In this document: piece by piece, positions 8,100-17,122 of the stretch
Position numbering within the stretch: the first letter of the stretch is position 1
Layout: each line of letters opens with the position of its first letter
Assembly (NCBI GenBank): GCA_041389495.1
Contig: JAWKRT010000003.1
Span: 1-64,000 of the forward strand
Source: Myxococcota bacterium
GTDB lineage: Bacteria > Myxococcota_A > UBA9160 > UBA4427
Length of the DNA: 64,000 nt
Direction: 5' to 3'
Notes under the pieces: model-generated
Seen by the model: only the letters and a program-made list of their open reading frames with translations
Told to the model about the DNA's origin: nothing
Database searches by the model: none
Position numbers and translations under genes: made by a program

Positions 8100-10071
8100 A
8101 CGCCACCACCGAGTCGCCGGGCGTCGTGTGCAGCAGGCCGTGCCCGCCCGCGGCGATGACGACGTACTGCCGGCCGTCGGGCCGCAGTCGATAGGTCATC
8201 GGCGTCGCCTGTCCACCGGCGGGGAGGCGCGCCTGCCAGAGCTTCTCGCCCGTCTCCACGTCGAACGCGCGCAGGAAGTCGTCCGTCGTCGCGGCGACGA
8301 AGACGAGGCCCGACGCGGTCGTGATCGAGCCGCCCTGGTTCGGCACGCCGAGCTCGAGCCAGAGGGGCCACGGCGCCATGTCGCGCGTGCTGCCGAGCGG
8401 CACCTCCCAGCGGCGCTCGCCCGTGCGCAGGTCGATCGCCGTCAGCACGCCCCACGGCGGCGGGTTGCACGGCGCGCCGAACGGCGACGCGAGGAACTCG
8501 CGCGTGACGACGTAGGGCGTGCCGGCGGCGGGCTCGTAGCTGCGGCCGGGCACGAGCTCGCCCGCGGCTTCCATGCGCGCGTACTCCTCGCGCGGGATGC
8601 TCTTCACCCAGGTCGCGACGCGCGTCGAGTTCGCGACGAGCAGGCCGCGCTCGGGGTCGATCGTCAGGCTTCCCCAGTTCGAGCCGCCGACCATGCCCGG
8701 GAAGTGGATCGAGCCCTGCGTGCTCGGCGGCGTGAAGATGCCCTCCGAGCGCATCGACTCGATCTGCTCGCGACAGCGGCCGCGGTCCCAGAAGGTGAAG
8801 CCGAAGGCGTCGTCGGGCTCGAGCTTCGCGGGATGGATGGGCGCGGGGCGCGTCGGGAAGGGCTGCGTCGGCGACAGCACCTCGCCCGGCAGCGCGCCCT
8901 GCGGCACGGGCCGCTCCTCGACCGGCCAGAGGGGCTCGCCCGTGCGGCGATCGAGGAAGAACACGTGGCCGAGCTTCGTCGCCTGCGCGAGCGCGGGGAC
9001 GGGCCCGTCCGGCCCGGGCCAGTCGAAGAGCGCCGGCTGCGAGGGCACGTCGTAGTCCCAGACGTCGTGGTGCACGGTCTGGAAGTGCCAGCGCACGGCG
9101 CCCGTCGCGGCGTCGAGCGCGACGACCGAGCTCGAGTAGTAGTCCGAGCCGTTGCGGTGGCCGCCGTAGTAGTCGGGCGAGGTGTTGCCCGTCGGCACGT
9201 AGACGAGCCCGAGCGCGGGATCGGCCGCGAACGTCGTCCACGCGTTCGTCGTGCCGCGCGCGTAGTGGACGTTGCCGTCCGCGTCGCGCTCGGGCGGCGT
9301 GCCCGGCGCGACGGGATCCCACGCCCAGAGCTTGTCGCCCGTGCGCACGTCGTAGGCGCGCACGACGCCGCCCGGCGCGTCGGTGCGGATGTTGTCGAGC
9401 ACGAGCGCGCCGGTGACGAGGCGGTCGCCGACGACGGTCGGCGGCGACGTCACGCCGTACTCGCCCGGGTACGTGTCGCCCACGCCCTCGCGCAGGTCGA
9501 TCTCGCCCTGGTCGCCGAAGTCGAGGCACGGCTTGCCCGTGTCGGCGTCGAGCGCGACGAGGCGCGCGTCGAGCGTGCCCATGAAGACGCGCCGCTGGCA
9601 CGCGCGCCCCGCGACCGGCGCGGGCTCGCTCCAGTGCGACACGCCGCGGCACGTGATCACGTACATGCCCGCGCTGTCGAGGTGCGCGTCGTAGCGCCAG
9701 CGCTCCTCGCCCGTCTCGGGGTCGAGCGCGATCACGCGGTTGCGCGGCGTGCACACGTAGAGCGTGTCGCCGACGAGCGTGGGCGTCGCCTGGAACGACG
9801 TGGCGAGGTGGCCCTCGGTCGACACGTCGCCCGTGTGGAACTCCCACGCGACCTCGAGCGCGTCGACGTTCGAGCGGTCGATCTGGGTGAGCGGCGAGTG
9901 GCGCGTGCCGGCGTGCGAGCCGCCGTAGGCGGGCCAGTCGGCGACCGGGCCGCCGGCGGCGCGCGGCGCGTGCCCGCCGTCGCAGCCGGCGGTGCCGGTC
10001 GCGAGCGCGAGGAGCGCGAGGAGTGCGAGTTGCTCGATCGCGGCGAGCGGCGGGCGGCGTCGTTGCGGCAT
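8086..10071 (-). CDS. PQQ-dependent dehydrogenase, predicted lipoprotein
   Basis: The protein has 661 residues. It starts with a lipoprotein signal peptide with C30 in TAGC. It then shows the quinoprotein beta-propeller pattern: DWPAYGGSHAGTRHSPL, repeated W-motif blades (GDTLYVCTPRNRVIALDPETG), HHDVWDYDVPSQPALFDW and a C-terminal QYVVIAAGGHG...GDSVVAYALP. These are hallmarks of the membrane glucose-dehydrogenase (Gcd) type rather than the cytochrome-fused alcohol type. It lacks Gcd's N-terminal membrane helices, so a lipid anchor seems to replace them. By family it oxidises a sugar or alcohol in the periplasm and passes electrons to quinone. The ATG at 10071 is supported by GGAGG four bases upstream. 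It leads a three- or four-gene leftward block. Confidence 0.92.
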   Translation of the reverse strand: MPQRRRPPLAAIEQLALLALLALATGTAGCDGGHAPRAAGGPVADWPAYGGSHAGTRHSPLTQIDRSNVDALEVAWEFHTGDVSTEGHLATSFQATPTLVGDTLYVCTPRNRVIALDPETGEERWRYDAHLDSAGMYVITCRGVSHWSEPAPVAGRACQRRVFMGTLDARLVALDADTGKPCLDFGDQGEIDLREGVGDTYPGEYGVTSPPTVVGDRLVTGALVLDNIRTDAPGGVVRAYDVRTGDKLWAWDPVAPGTPPERDADGNVHYARGTTNAWTTFAADPALGLVYVPTGNTSPDYYGGHRNGSDYYSSSVVALDAATGAVRWHFQTVHHDVWDYDVPSQPALFDWPGPDGPVPALAQATKLGHVFFLDRRTGEPLWPVEERPVPQGALPGEVLSPTQPFPTRPAPIHPAKLEPDDAFGFTFWDRGRCREQIESMRSEGIFTPPSTQGSIHFPGMVGGSNWGSLTIDPERGLLVANSTRVATWVKSIPREEYARMEAAGELVPGRSYEPAAGTPYVVTREFLASPFGAPCNPPPWGVLTAIDLRTGERRWEVPLGSTRDMAPWPLWLELGVPNQGGSITTASGLVFVAATTDDFLRAFDVETGEKLWQARLPAGGQATPMTYRLRPDGRQYVVIAAGGHGLLHTTPGDSVVAYALP

Positions 10072-10231
10072 GGGGCCTCCGGGCCGGCAGCATATTCGCG
10101 CGCGCGCGATCGACCAAGCATCGCGCGCAGGTCGGGCCGCGCGCGGTGATACGATCGCGCGCCGCGCCGCCGCGAGCGGGCGGCGCGCGAGCCGGCGTCG
10201 GAGGTGCCGGCCGCCGCCGAGGGGAGGGCCC

Positions 10232-10861
10232 ATGCCGCGAACGCCGGTCCGTCGCCGCGCGCGCGCCGCGCTGCTCGCGTGCGCCGCCGCGCTCGCGTGC
10301 GCGCCCGACCTCGCCTCGCTGCCGGTCCGCTACGTCGGCGACCTCGAGGGCCTCGAGCGCGTGCGGCTCGCACCGTGGGACGAGGCCTACCGTCGGCCGC
10401 GCGCGCACTTCGCCGCGCTCCGCGGCGTGCACGTCGCGCCCGTCGCGATCGCGGACGACGTCGACACCGGTGGCGTCCTCTACCGCGAGCGCGATCTCGA
10501 GCGCGTGCGGCGCCGGCTCGAGCTCGCGCTCGCGCAGTCGCTCGAGCAGGCCTTCCCGATCTCGCGCGCGGGCGGCTCCGGCGTGCTGCGCGTCGAGGCG
10601 ACGATCGTCGCGCTGCGCTCGACGCTTCCGCCCGTGCCGCCGCCGGGCTTCGACGCGTCCCGCTCGCGCGGCACGGGCGCCGCGGGCGTGCAGATCGCCC
10701 TGCGCGACGCGCGCAGCGGCAAGCTCCTGATGGCGCTCCGCGACCGCCGCGAGGCCGCCGCCCTCCCGCTCCCGGCGACGACGTGGGCCGATGCCGAGTG
10801 GTGGTTCCGATACTGGAGCGACGCGCTGCGCGACCTGCTCGTGCGCGAGAGCGGCGGCTGA
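10232..10861 (+). CDS. Small predicted lipoprotein, DUF3313-like
   Basis: The 209-residue protein has an Arg-rich N-terminus, a hydrophobic stretch and a candidate lipidation cysteine C23 in ALAC. The mature part contains LERVRLAPWDEAYRRPRAHF, then DTGGVLYRERDLERVRRRLE and a C-terminal WWFRYWSDALRDLL. It is compatible with the DUF3313 group of envelope lipoproteins, whose function is not known, but the match is by general pattern only. The ATG at 10232 follows a GGGGAGGG ribosome binding site (10221-10228). It is divergent from the PQQ-dehydrogenase gene, so the 160-base gap at 10072-10231 should hold promoters for both. Confidence 0.7.
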   Translation: MPRTPVRRRARAALLACAAALACAPDLASLPVRYVGDLEGLERVRLAPWDEAYRRPRAHFAALRGVHVAPVAIADDVDTGGVLYRERDLERVRRRLELALAQSLEQAFPISRAGGSGVLRVEATIVALRSTLPPVPPPGFDASRSRGTGAAGVQIALRDARSGKLLMALRDRREAAALPLPATTWADAEWWFRYWSDALRDLLVRESGG

Positions 10862-10883
10862 GCGCGCGGCGCGCCGCGCACGC

Positions 10884-12554
10884 CTAACGTCGGGATCCCT
10901 CGGACGCGGGCGGTTCGCCCGCGGCGGGCGCGGCGGCCCGCAGCCGCCGCGCGAGCCACAGCTGTCCGGTCTCCGGTGCCTGCGTCGGCGCGCGCTCGAA
11001 CAGGTTCGCGAGCGGCGGGCGCGCGAGCGGGGCGGCCCAGCTCGCGGGCGCGCTCGGCGAGAGGTGGATGGCGTCGACGGGCACGACGGTCCAGTCGATC
11101 GCGGCCAGCACGTCCCAGCCGCCGACGAAGCGCACGCTCGGGCGCTCGGCCTGCCAGGCGACGGCGAAGGAGACGTCGCTCGCGACGACGCCGCCGGGCG
11201 GCACGAAGCGCGCGATCTCGGCCGTCTCGCGCGCGGGTGCGTCCTCGGCCGCGCCGAGCAGCGGCGCCGCGCGCTCGCGCGGCGCGAGCAGCGCGAAGGC
11301 GAGCACGCCGGCGGCGGCCGCCGCCGCGCGCCACGCGCCGGGCACGCGCGCGAGCGCGCCCGCGCACGCGACGGCCGCGACGAGCGGCGCGTAGGGCCAG
11401 TAGAAGCGCAGCACGTCGGGGTAGATCGGCGCGAAGACGAGCGCCGTCGCGACGAGCCCGCTCGTGGCGAGCGCGGCGACGAGCGCGCGCGCGTGCGCGC
11501 GCGCATCGGTGCGCGCCGCGCGCGCGTCGACGACGGCGGCGACGAGCGCGATCGGCGCGAGCGCACCGAGGTCGCGGCCGAGCATGCGCGGCGCGGCATC
11601 GCGCAGCCACGCCCACGTCCAGCCCGACGGGTAGAGCGCGAGGCTGCGCGCGAGCGCGCCGTCCGCGTCCTCGACGCGCAGCGCGTAGAACGGGTCGCGC
11701 CCGAGCGCGAGCCGCAGCAGGCCGCGGTCGGTCGTGAGGTTGAGGAACGGCTCGCCCCACGCGTGCGCCGTGTGCAGCCACCACGGCAGCGCCACCGCGA
11801 GCGCGGCCGCGACGAGCACCGCGGCGCGCGCGAGCCTGTGCTCGCGCGCGCCGCCGCGGCGAGCACGAGCGCGAGCGGCGCGAGCGCCGCGAGGTTCGTG
11901 CGGTGGAGGAGCGCGGCGCCGAGCAGCGCGCCCGCGCCGGCCGCCGCGCGCACGCCGCCGTCGCGCGCGCGAGCGCAGCGAGCGCGAGGGCGGCCGCGAG
12001 GGCGCGGCGCCGGGCTCGGACAGGCCCGTCGTCGCGAGCTCGCGCTGGCTCGCGGCGAGCGTCCAGATCGCGGCCGCCGCGAGGCCGGCGGCCGGCCCGG
12101 CGAGCCGGTTCGCGAGCGCGAACAGCAGCGTCGCGGTGAGCGCGGAGAAGAGGAGCGAGGGCGCGATCGCGGCGGCGTCGCTCTCGCCGAGCGCGGCGAG
12201 GCTCGCCGCGCGGATCCACGTCGGCAGCGGGAAGCGCCACAGGTTGGGCCACGGCGGCGCAGTCGCGCGCTCGCGATCGGCGAGCCACCCGAGCGCGTAC
12301 GGGAACGCCTGCAGCGACGTCATGCCTTCGCCGCGCGCGATCTGCCGGCCCATCTGCGCGTAGTCGAACGCGTCGGGGAACACGAGGCGACGCGGCGAGT
12401 GGGCGTAGGCGTGGGCCGCGCCGGCGAGCGCGGCGAGCGTCACGAGGGCGGCGAGCGCGCGGAAGGCGCGACCGCGGGCCGGCTCGGGCGCGGCCAGCGC
12501 GCGCAGCACGGCGGGCCCGGATGCAGCGGAGGCGGTGCGCGCGCGGTCGGGCAC
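10884..12554 (-). pseudogene. GT-C type membrane glycosyltransferase-like gene interrupted by frameshifts
   Basis: The first part encodes a membrane protein with PDAFDYAQMGRQIARGEG followed by RFPLPTWIRAA, and the last part runs from AVALPWWLHTAHAWGEPFLN to a normal stop. Between about 12010 and 11845 the frame is lost: good membrane-protein sequence continues first in one alternative frame (ALAAALALAALARA) and then in the third (GALLGAALLHRTNLAALA). The sequence then returns to the original frame. Three indels are needed, all in or beside C/G runs. The complete protein would be about 560 residues and resemble ArnT/PMT-type glycosyltransferases. A GTG at 12554 or 12572 is the likely start. 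Sequence error is as likely as true decay. Confidence 0.7.
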
Positions 12555-12610
12555 GGCGACGCACGATCGCACGCGCTCGCGACCGCGGCAATCGAGCGCG
12601 CGCGGCGGCG

Positions 12611-12670
12611 GCGCGCCGAAGTTCGTGCCGCGCAGCGGCGGCGCGCCGCAGACCGTGCCGCGCGGTGCGG
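12611..12670. repeat. Imperfect 30-bp tandem repeat in divergent promoter region
   Basis: Two adjacent 30-base units share the start GCGCGCCG and the interior CGTGCCGCGC, with several differences between. They lie in the 183-base gap between the divergent frameshifted glycosyltransferase-like gene and the TMTC-like gene. They may be a regulatory spacer or a neutral repeat; nothing else recognisable is seen in this gap. Confidence 0.6.
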
Positions 12671-12737
12671 CGCCCGCTCGGAACGCCGCGCGGCGTCGCT
12701 CCGCCGCGCGTCCGCGATCGACTATCGTGCGCCGTCG

Positions 12738-14359
12738 ATGGCGACGACCGCGGAGCCGCGCGCGCGAGCGCACCCCGTCGATGCGCGCCGGCTCGCGCTC
12801 GCGGCCGCGGCGATCGCGATCGCCACGGTCGCCGTCTACGCGCCGGTCGCCTCCCACCCCTTCCTGCACTGGGACGACGACGTCTACGTCCTCCAGAATC
12901 CGCACCTGCGCGAGCCGCTCGGCCTCGCGAGCGTCGCGCGCGCGTTCGCGCAGCCGTACGAGAGCAACTGGATCCCGCTCACCTGGATCTCGCTGCACGT
13001 CGACGCCGCGCTGTTCGGCCTCTCGCCCGCGGCGTTCCACGTCGAGAACGCGCTGCTGCACCTGGCCACGTCGCTCGTGCTGCTCGTCGCGTTCGCGCGC
13101 GCGACGGGGAGCGTCGGCGCGAGCGCGTTCGCGGCGGGCGTCTTCGCGCTGCACCCGCTGCACGTCGAGTCGGTGGCGTGGGTGGCGCAGCGCAAGGACT
13201 GCCTGATGGGCCTCTTCTTCGCGCTCGGCGTCGCCGCGCACTTCCGCTATGCGCGCGCGCCGGGCGCGCGGCGCTATGCGGCGACGTGCGCGGCGACGGC
13301 GGCGGCGCTCGCCGCGAAGCCCGCCGCCGTCGCGATGCCGCTCGTGCTGCTCGCGCTCGACGGCTGGCCGCTCGGCCGCGGCGCGCGCGACCTCGCGCGC
13401 TGGCGCGCGCTCGCGGTCGAGAAGCTCCCGCTGCTCGCGCTCGCCGCGCTCGCCGGCGCGGCGACCGTCGTCGCGCAGCGCAACGCGGGCTCGCTCGAGC
13501 TGCTGCAGATTCCGTTCGCGTGGCGCGCGATGAACGCGTCGTGGAACTACCTGGCGTATCTCGGGGCGGCGGTCTGGCCGTCGGGCCTCGCGTTCTACTA
13601 CCCGTGGCCGCTCGATGCGTCGCTGCCCTGGAAGGCGGGGGCGGGGCTGCTCGCGCTGTCGCTCGCGTTCGCGCTCGCCGCGCGCGCGATCGACCGCGCG
13701 CCCGCGCTGCTCGCCGGGCTCGCGATCTACGTCGTCGCGCTGCTGCCGTCCGTCGGCTTCGTGCAGGTCGGCATGCAGGGACGCGCGGACCGCTACATGT
13801 ACCTCCCGCTCCTCGGCCTCGCGCTCGCCGCCGCGTTCGGCGCGCGCGCGCTCGCGCGCGGCTCGCGCGCGGCGACGCGCGCGCTCGCGGCGGCGGCGGT
13901 CGCCGCACTCGTCGCGTTCGCGTTCGCGAGCGCGCAGCAGGTGCGCTTCTGGCGCGGCGATCGCGCGCTCTACGCGCGCGCGCTCGCCGTCACGAGCGGC
14001 AACTTCTTCGCGCACTGGGCGATGGGCGGCGAGCTCGAGCGCGCGGGCGACCGCGACGGCGCGATCGCGCACTACCGCGAGGCGATCGCGCTGCGGCCGC
14101 GCTGGTACCACCCGCACGTCTCGCTCGGCCGCGCGCTCGGGTCGGCGGGCGACGCCGCGGGTGCGGAGGCCGCGCTGCGGCGCGCGGCCGAGCTGCGGCC
14201 GCAGGCGGCCGAGCCCGCGCTCGCACTCGCCGAGCTCGCGCTCGCGCGCGGCGCGGTCGGGGAGGCGGACGACGAGCTCGCGCGCGCGATCGCGCGCACC
14301 GCCGGCGACGAGCGCGCCGCGCTCGAACGCGCGCCCGCCTCGGCGCGCTCCGCCGCTAG
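12738..14359 (+). CDS. TMTC-like membrane glycosyltransferase with TPR tail, frameshift near 3' end
   Basis: From the ATG the protein has the N-terminal loop HWDDDVYVLQNPH (D46-D48) and LHPLHVESVAWVAQRKD (139-154). Later it has WPSGLAFYYPWPL and QGRADRYMYLPLLG, then C-terminal TPR helices from about residue 410. This is the layout of TMTC-type proteins, whose eukaryotic members are protein O-mannosyltransferases. The frame stays typical to about residue 530 (14328). A one-step frame change in the adjacent CG run gives a natural ending, ALERARARLGALRR, and a TAG at 14357-14359. In the sequence as given, the original frame instead stays open to 15041 through the start of the next gene, producing only Arg/Ser/Pro-rich sequence. 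I therefore place the end at 14359. Confidence 0.75.
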
Positions 14360-14392
14360 CGCGCGCCCGCCTCGGCGCGCTTCGCCGCTGGC
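14329..14392. repeat. 32-bp tandem duplication at the frame break
   Basis: Bases 14329-14360 are repeated at 14361-14392 with two transitions. The unit length is not a multiple of three. The first copy contains the probable TAG stop of the TMTC-like gene; in the second copy the same codon is TGG. Confidence 0.9.
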
Positions 14393-14464
14393 GCGCGCTG
14401 CGTCGCCGCGCGCCCGCGCGCGCCCGTGGCGCATCGCGCGCCGGGCGGCGTATCGTCGCGCGCC

Positions 14465-17122
14465 ATGCTCCGCGCCGCGCCCGGCGCCCGCGTCGCACCC
14501 GCCGACGCCGGGCGCGCGCTCCACGTCTTCGCGTTCGTGTCGGGTGCGGCCGCGCTCGTCTACGAGGTCGCGTGGACGAAGCAGCTCGCGCTCACGTTCG
14601 GCAGCAGCACGCTCGCCGCGAGCGCGTCGGTCGCGGGCTTCATGGGCGGGATGGGCGTCGGCGCCTGGCTCTACCACCGCGCGGCGCGCTCGAGCACGGA
14701 CGGGCTTCGCCTCTACGGCGCGCTCGAGCTCGCGATCGCCGCGGCCGCCGTCGCGCTCACGCTGTGGCTCGAGGTGCTGCCCGCGCAGCTCGCGACGCTG
14801 CTGCGCGCGCTGCCCGGGCTCGCGGGCGCGGGTGTCGAGGGCGCGGCGGCGACGGCCGTGCGGCTCGTCGGCGTCTTCGCGCTCCTGCTCGGGCCGACGG
14901 CGCTCATGGGCGCGACCTATCCCGCGCTCTGCAGCGTCGCGATCGGCTCGCGCGAGACGCTCGACCGCCACCTCGGCGCGCTCTACGGCTGGAACACGGT
15001 CGGCGCGGCGGCCGGCGGGCTCGCCGCCGGCCTCGCGTTGATCCCGGCCTTCGGGCTGCGGCGCGCGGTCGCCGTCGGCGTCGCGCTGAACGTCGCCGTC
15101 GGCCTGGCCGCGCTCGCGCTCGCCCGAAGGCGCGCGCGTGCGCGCGCCGCGCAGGGCGCCGCCGCCGCGGCCCGCGCGCCCGATGCGTCGGAAGGGTCCG
15201 GCGCGCCGGCGGCGGGCGAGGACGCGATCGCGTCCGCGCTCTCGCCGCTCGCGTGCGGCGCGGTGCTGTTCGCGTCGGGCTTCGCGACGCTCGCCTACGA
15301 GATCGTGTGGTTCCGCGTCTTCCGCTCGATCGGCGGCAACAGCACCTACGCCTTCACGATCGTGCTCGTCACGTTCCTGCTCGGGCTCGGCACGGGGGCG
15401 CTCGGCCTGCGGCCGGCCCTGCGCCGCGCGGCGCCCGAGCAGGTGCTCGCGCTCGTGCAGCTGCTCGTCGCGACGACGGCCTCGCTCGCGATGCTCGGCG
15501 CCGCGCTCGTGATCGACGACGGGGTCGGCCTCGCCATCACGTTCGAGCAGCGCTGGGTGCGCGAGCTCGCGTGGCCCGCGCGGCTCGCGCTGCACGGCGG
15601 TGCGGCGCTCGCGCTGATGCTCCCGGCGACCCTGCTCATGGGGCTCTCGTTCCCGCTCGCGAGTCGCATGTTCGTCGGGAGCGGCGGGCTCGCGCGCGTC
15701 GACGAGCGCGTCGGCCTCGCGGTGCTGCTCGCGAACGCGGGCAGCATCGCGGGCTCGATCGTCGCGGCGACCGTGCTGCTCCCGACGCTCGGCAGCATGG
15801 CGAGCTCGCGCGCGATCGCGTGCGTGAACCTGGCGATCGGGCTCGTCGTCGCGCACGCCGCGCCGGGCTCGCGCGGCGAGCGGCTGCGCTGGGTCGCGCC
15901 GCTCGCGATCGCCGGCGTCTGCTTCGCCGCGCTCGTGCCGAGCGCGCTCCCGTACCGCCAGTCCGCGCTCGGCGGGCTGCCGACGCGCGTGCTCTTCACC
16001 GAGGAGGGCGACCTCGCGACCGTCCGCGTCAGCGAGTCCGTCGAGAATCCGCGCCTGCGCGGCATGAGCATCGACGGCGTCACCATCGGCGCCTCCGCGG
16101 GCTGGAGCTATCCGATCTACAGCAAGCAGGTGCTGATCGCGCACCTGCCGATGTGGCTCGAGCCGCGCATCCGGACCGCGCTGCAGATCGGGCTCGGCTC
16201 GGCGTCGACGCTCGACGCGCTCTCGCGCCACCCCGACCTCGAGCGCATCGAGTGCGTCGAGATCAGCGCGGCGGTCGTGCGCGGGAGCGCGTTCTTCGAG
16301 GAGTCGCGCGTGCTCGCGGACCCGCGCGTGCACGTCGCGGTCGAGGACGCCATCCACTGGCTGCTGCGCACGCCGGCGCGCTACGACCTGATCGTCGCCG
16401 ACGGCAAGCAGAACGACGACTTCTCGGGCACCGCGAAGATGATGAGCCGCGAGCTCTACGCGCTCGCGCTCGACCGCCTCACCGACGACGGCCTCTTCGT
16501 GCAGTGGGTGCCGATCGGCAATGGCGTCGACGAGCTGCGCGCGATCGTCCGCACGCAGGCGACCGTCTTCCCGCACCTCGACGTCTTCTACGACCCGCCG
16601 ACGTCCGCGATCTTCGTCGGCAGCCGTCGGCCGCTCGCGGGGCGCGAGCGGATGCCCGCGGCGCAGGCGCGCGCGCGCATGGGCCGCGACCTCGCCGCGC
16701 TCGGCCTCGCGGACCCGACCGACGTGCGTCTCGAGTGGCTGGCCGACCGCGAGGCGCTCGTGCGCGCCGTCGGCGACGGCCCGCTCAACACCTGGGACCA
16801 CGCGATCGTCGAGTTCGCGAGCTACCGCGCGGATCGCCGGCAGCAGGGCGCGCTCGGCTACGCCGCGGCCTCGAACCTCGCGTGGCTGCTCGACGCGGCC
16901 GCGGACGCGCGCCCGCGCGCGCCGCGCGACCTCGTGCCGGCGACGGCGGAGGGGGTGCGCGCGCAGGAGCTCGTGCGGCGCGCCTACGTCGAGCTGCTGC
17001 GCGCCGACCGCCCGGCGGCCGTCGCGTTGCTCGAGGAGGCGATCGCGATCGCACCGGACGACGCGCTCGCGCGCCGCGCGCACCGCCGCGTGGCCGTCGA
17101 GCCGCCGGCCGCGGCTCGTTAG
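14465..17122 (+). CDS. Membrane protein fused to a spermidine-synthase-like domain
   Basis: The 885-residue protein opens with about a dozen membrane segments. These include the characteristic start FVSGAAALVYEVAWTKQLAL and GWNTVGAAAGGLAAGL, and a second half beginning FASGFATLAYEIVWFRVFRSIGG. From about residue 515 a soluble Rossmann domain of the spermidine-synthase type follows: LFTEEGDLATVRV, the nucleotide loop IGLGSAS (G576, G578), E599 in VEIS and YDLIVADGKQ. Such fusions are widespread in bacteria, and their substrate is not established. A C-terminal stretch from about 800 looks TPR-like. The ATG at 14465 gives the family's usual N-terminus. Its TAG overlaps the stop of the convergent TMTC-like gene by four bases. 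Confidence 0.85.
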   Translation: MLRAAPGARVAPADAGRALHVFAFVSGAAALVYEVAWTKQLALTFGSSTLAASASVAGFMGGMGVGAWLYHRAARSSTDGLRLYGALELAIAAAAVALTLWLEVLPAQLATLLRALPGLAGAGVEGAAATAVRLVGVFALLLGPTALMGATYPALCSVAIGSRETLDRHLGALYGWNTVGAAAGGLAAGLALIPAFGLRRAVAVGVALNVAVGLAALALARRRARARAAQGAAAAARAPDASEGSGAPAAGEDAIASALSPLACGAVLFASGFATLAYEIVWFRVFRSIGGNSTYAFTIVLVTFLLGLGTGALGLRPALRRAAPEQVLALVQLLVATTASLAMLGAALVIDDGVGLAITFEQRWVRELAWPARLALHGGAALALMLPATLLMGLSFPLASRMFVGSGGLARVDERVGLAVLLANAGSIAGSIVAATVLLPTLGSMASSRAIACVNLAIGLVVAHAAPGSRGERLRWVAPLAIAGVCFAALVPSALPYRQSALGGLPTRVLFTEEGDLATVRVSESVENPRLRGMSIDGVTIGASAGWSYPIYSKQVLIAHLPMWLEPRIRTALQIGLGSASTLDALSRHPDLERIECVEISAAVVRGSAFFEESRVLADPRVHVAVEDAIHWLLRTPARYDLIVADGKQNDDFSGTAKMMSRELYALALDRLTDDGLFVQWVPIGNGVDELRAIVRTQATVFPHLDVFYDPPTSAIFVGSRRPLAGRERMPAAQARARMGRDLAALGLADPTDVRLEWLADREALVRAVGDGPLNTWDHAIVEFASYRADRRQQGALGYAAASNLAWLLDAAADARPRAPRDLVPATAEGVRAQELVRRAYVELLRADRPAAVALLEEAIAIAPDDALARRAHRRVAVEPPAAAR

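Noticed and set aside
14361..17122. Ancestral fusion of the TMTC-like gene with the spermidine-synthase-like gene, because removing one 32-bp copy would join their frames
   Set aside because: A single frame step in the preceding CG run gives a natural short C-terminus and stop, and the second gene has its own proper N-terminus.
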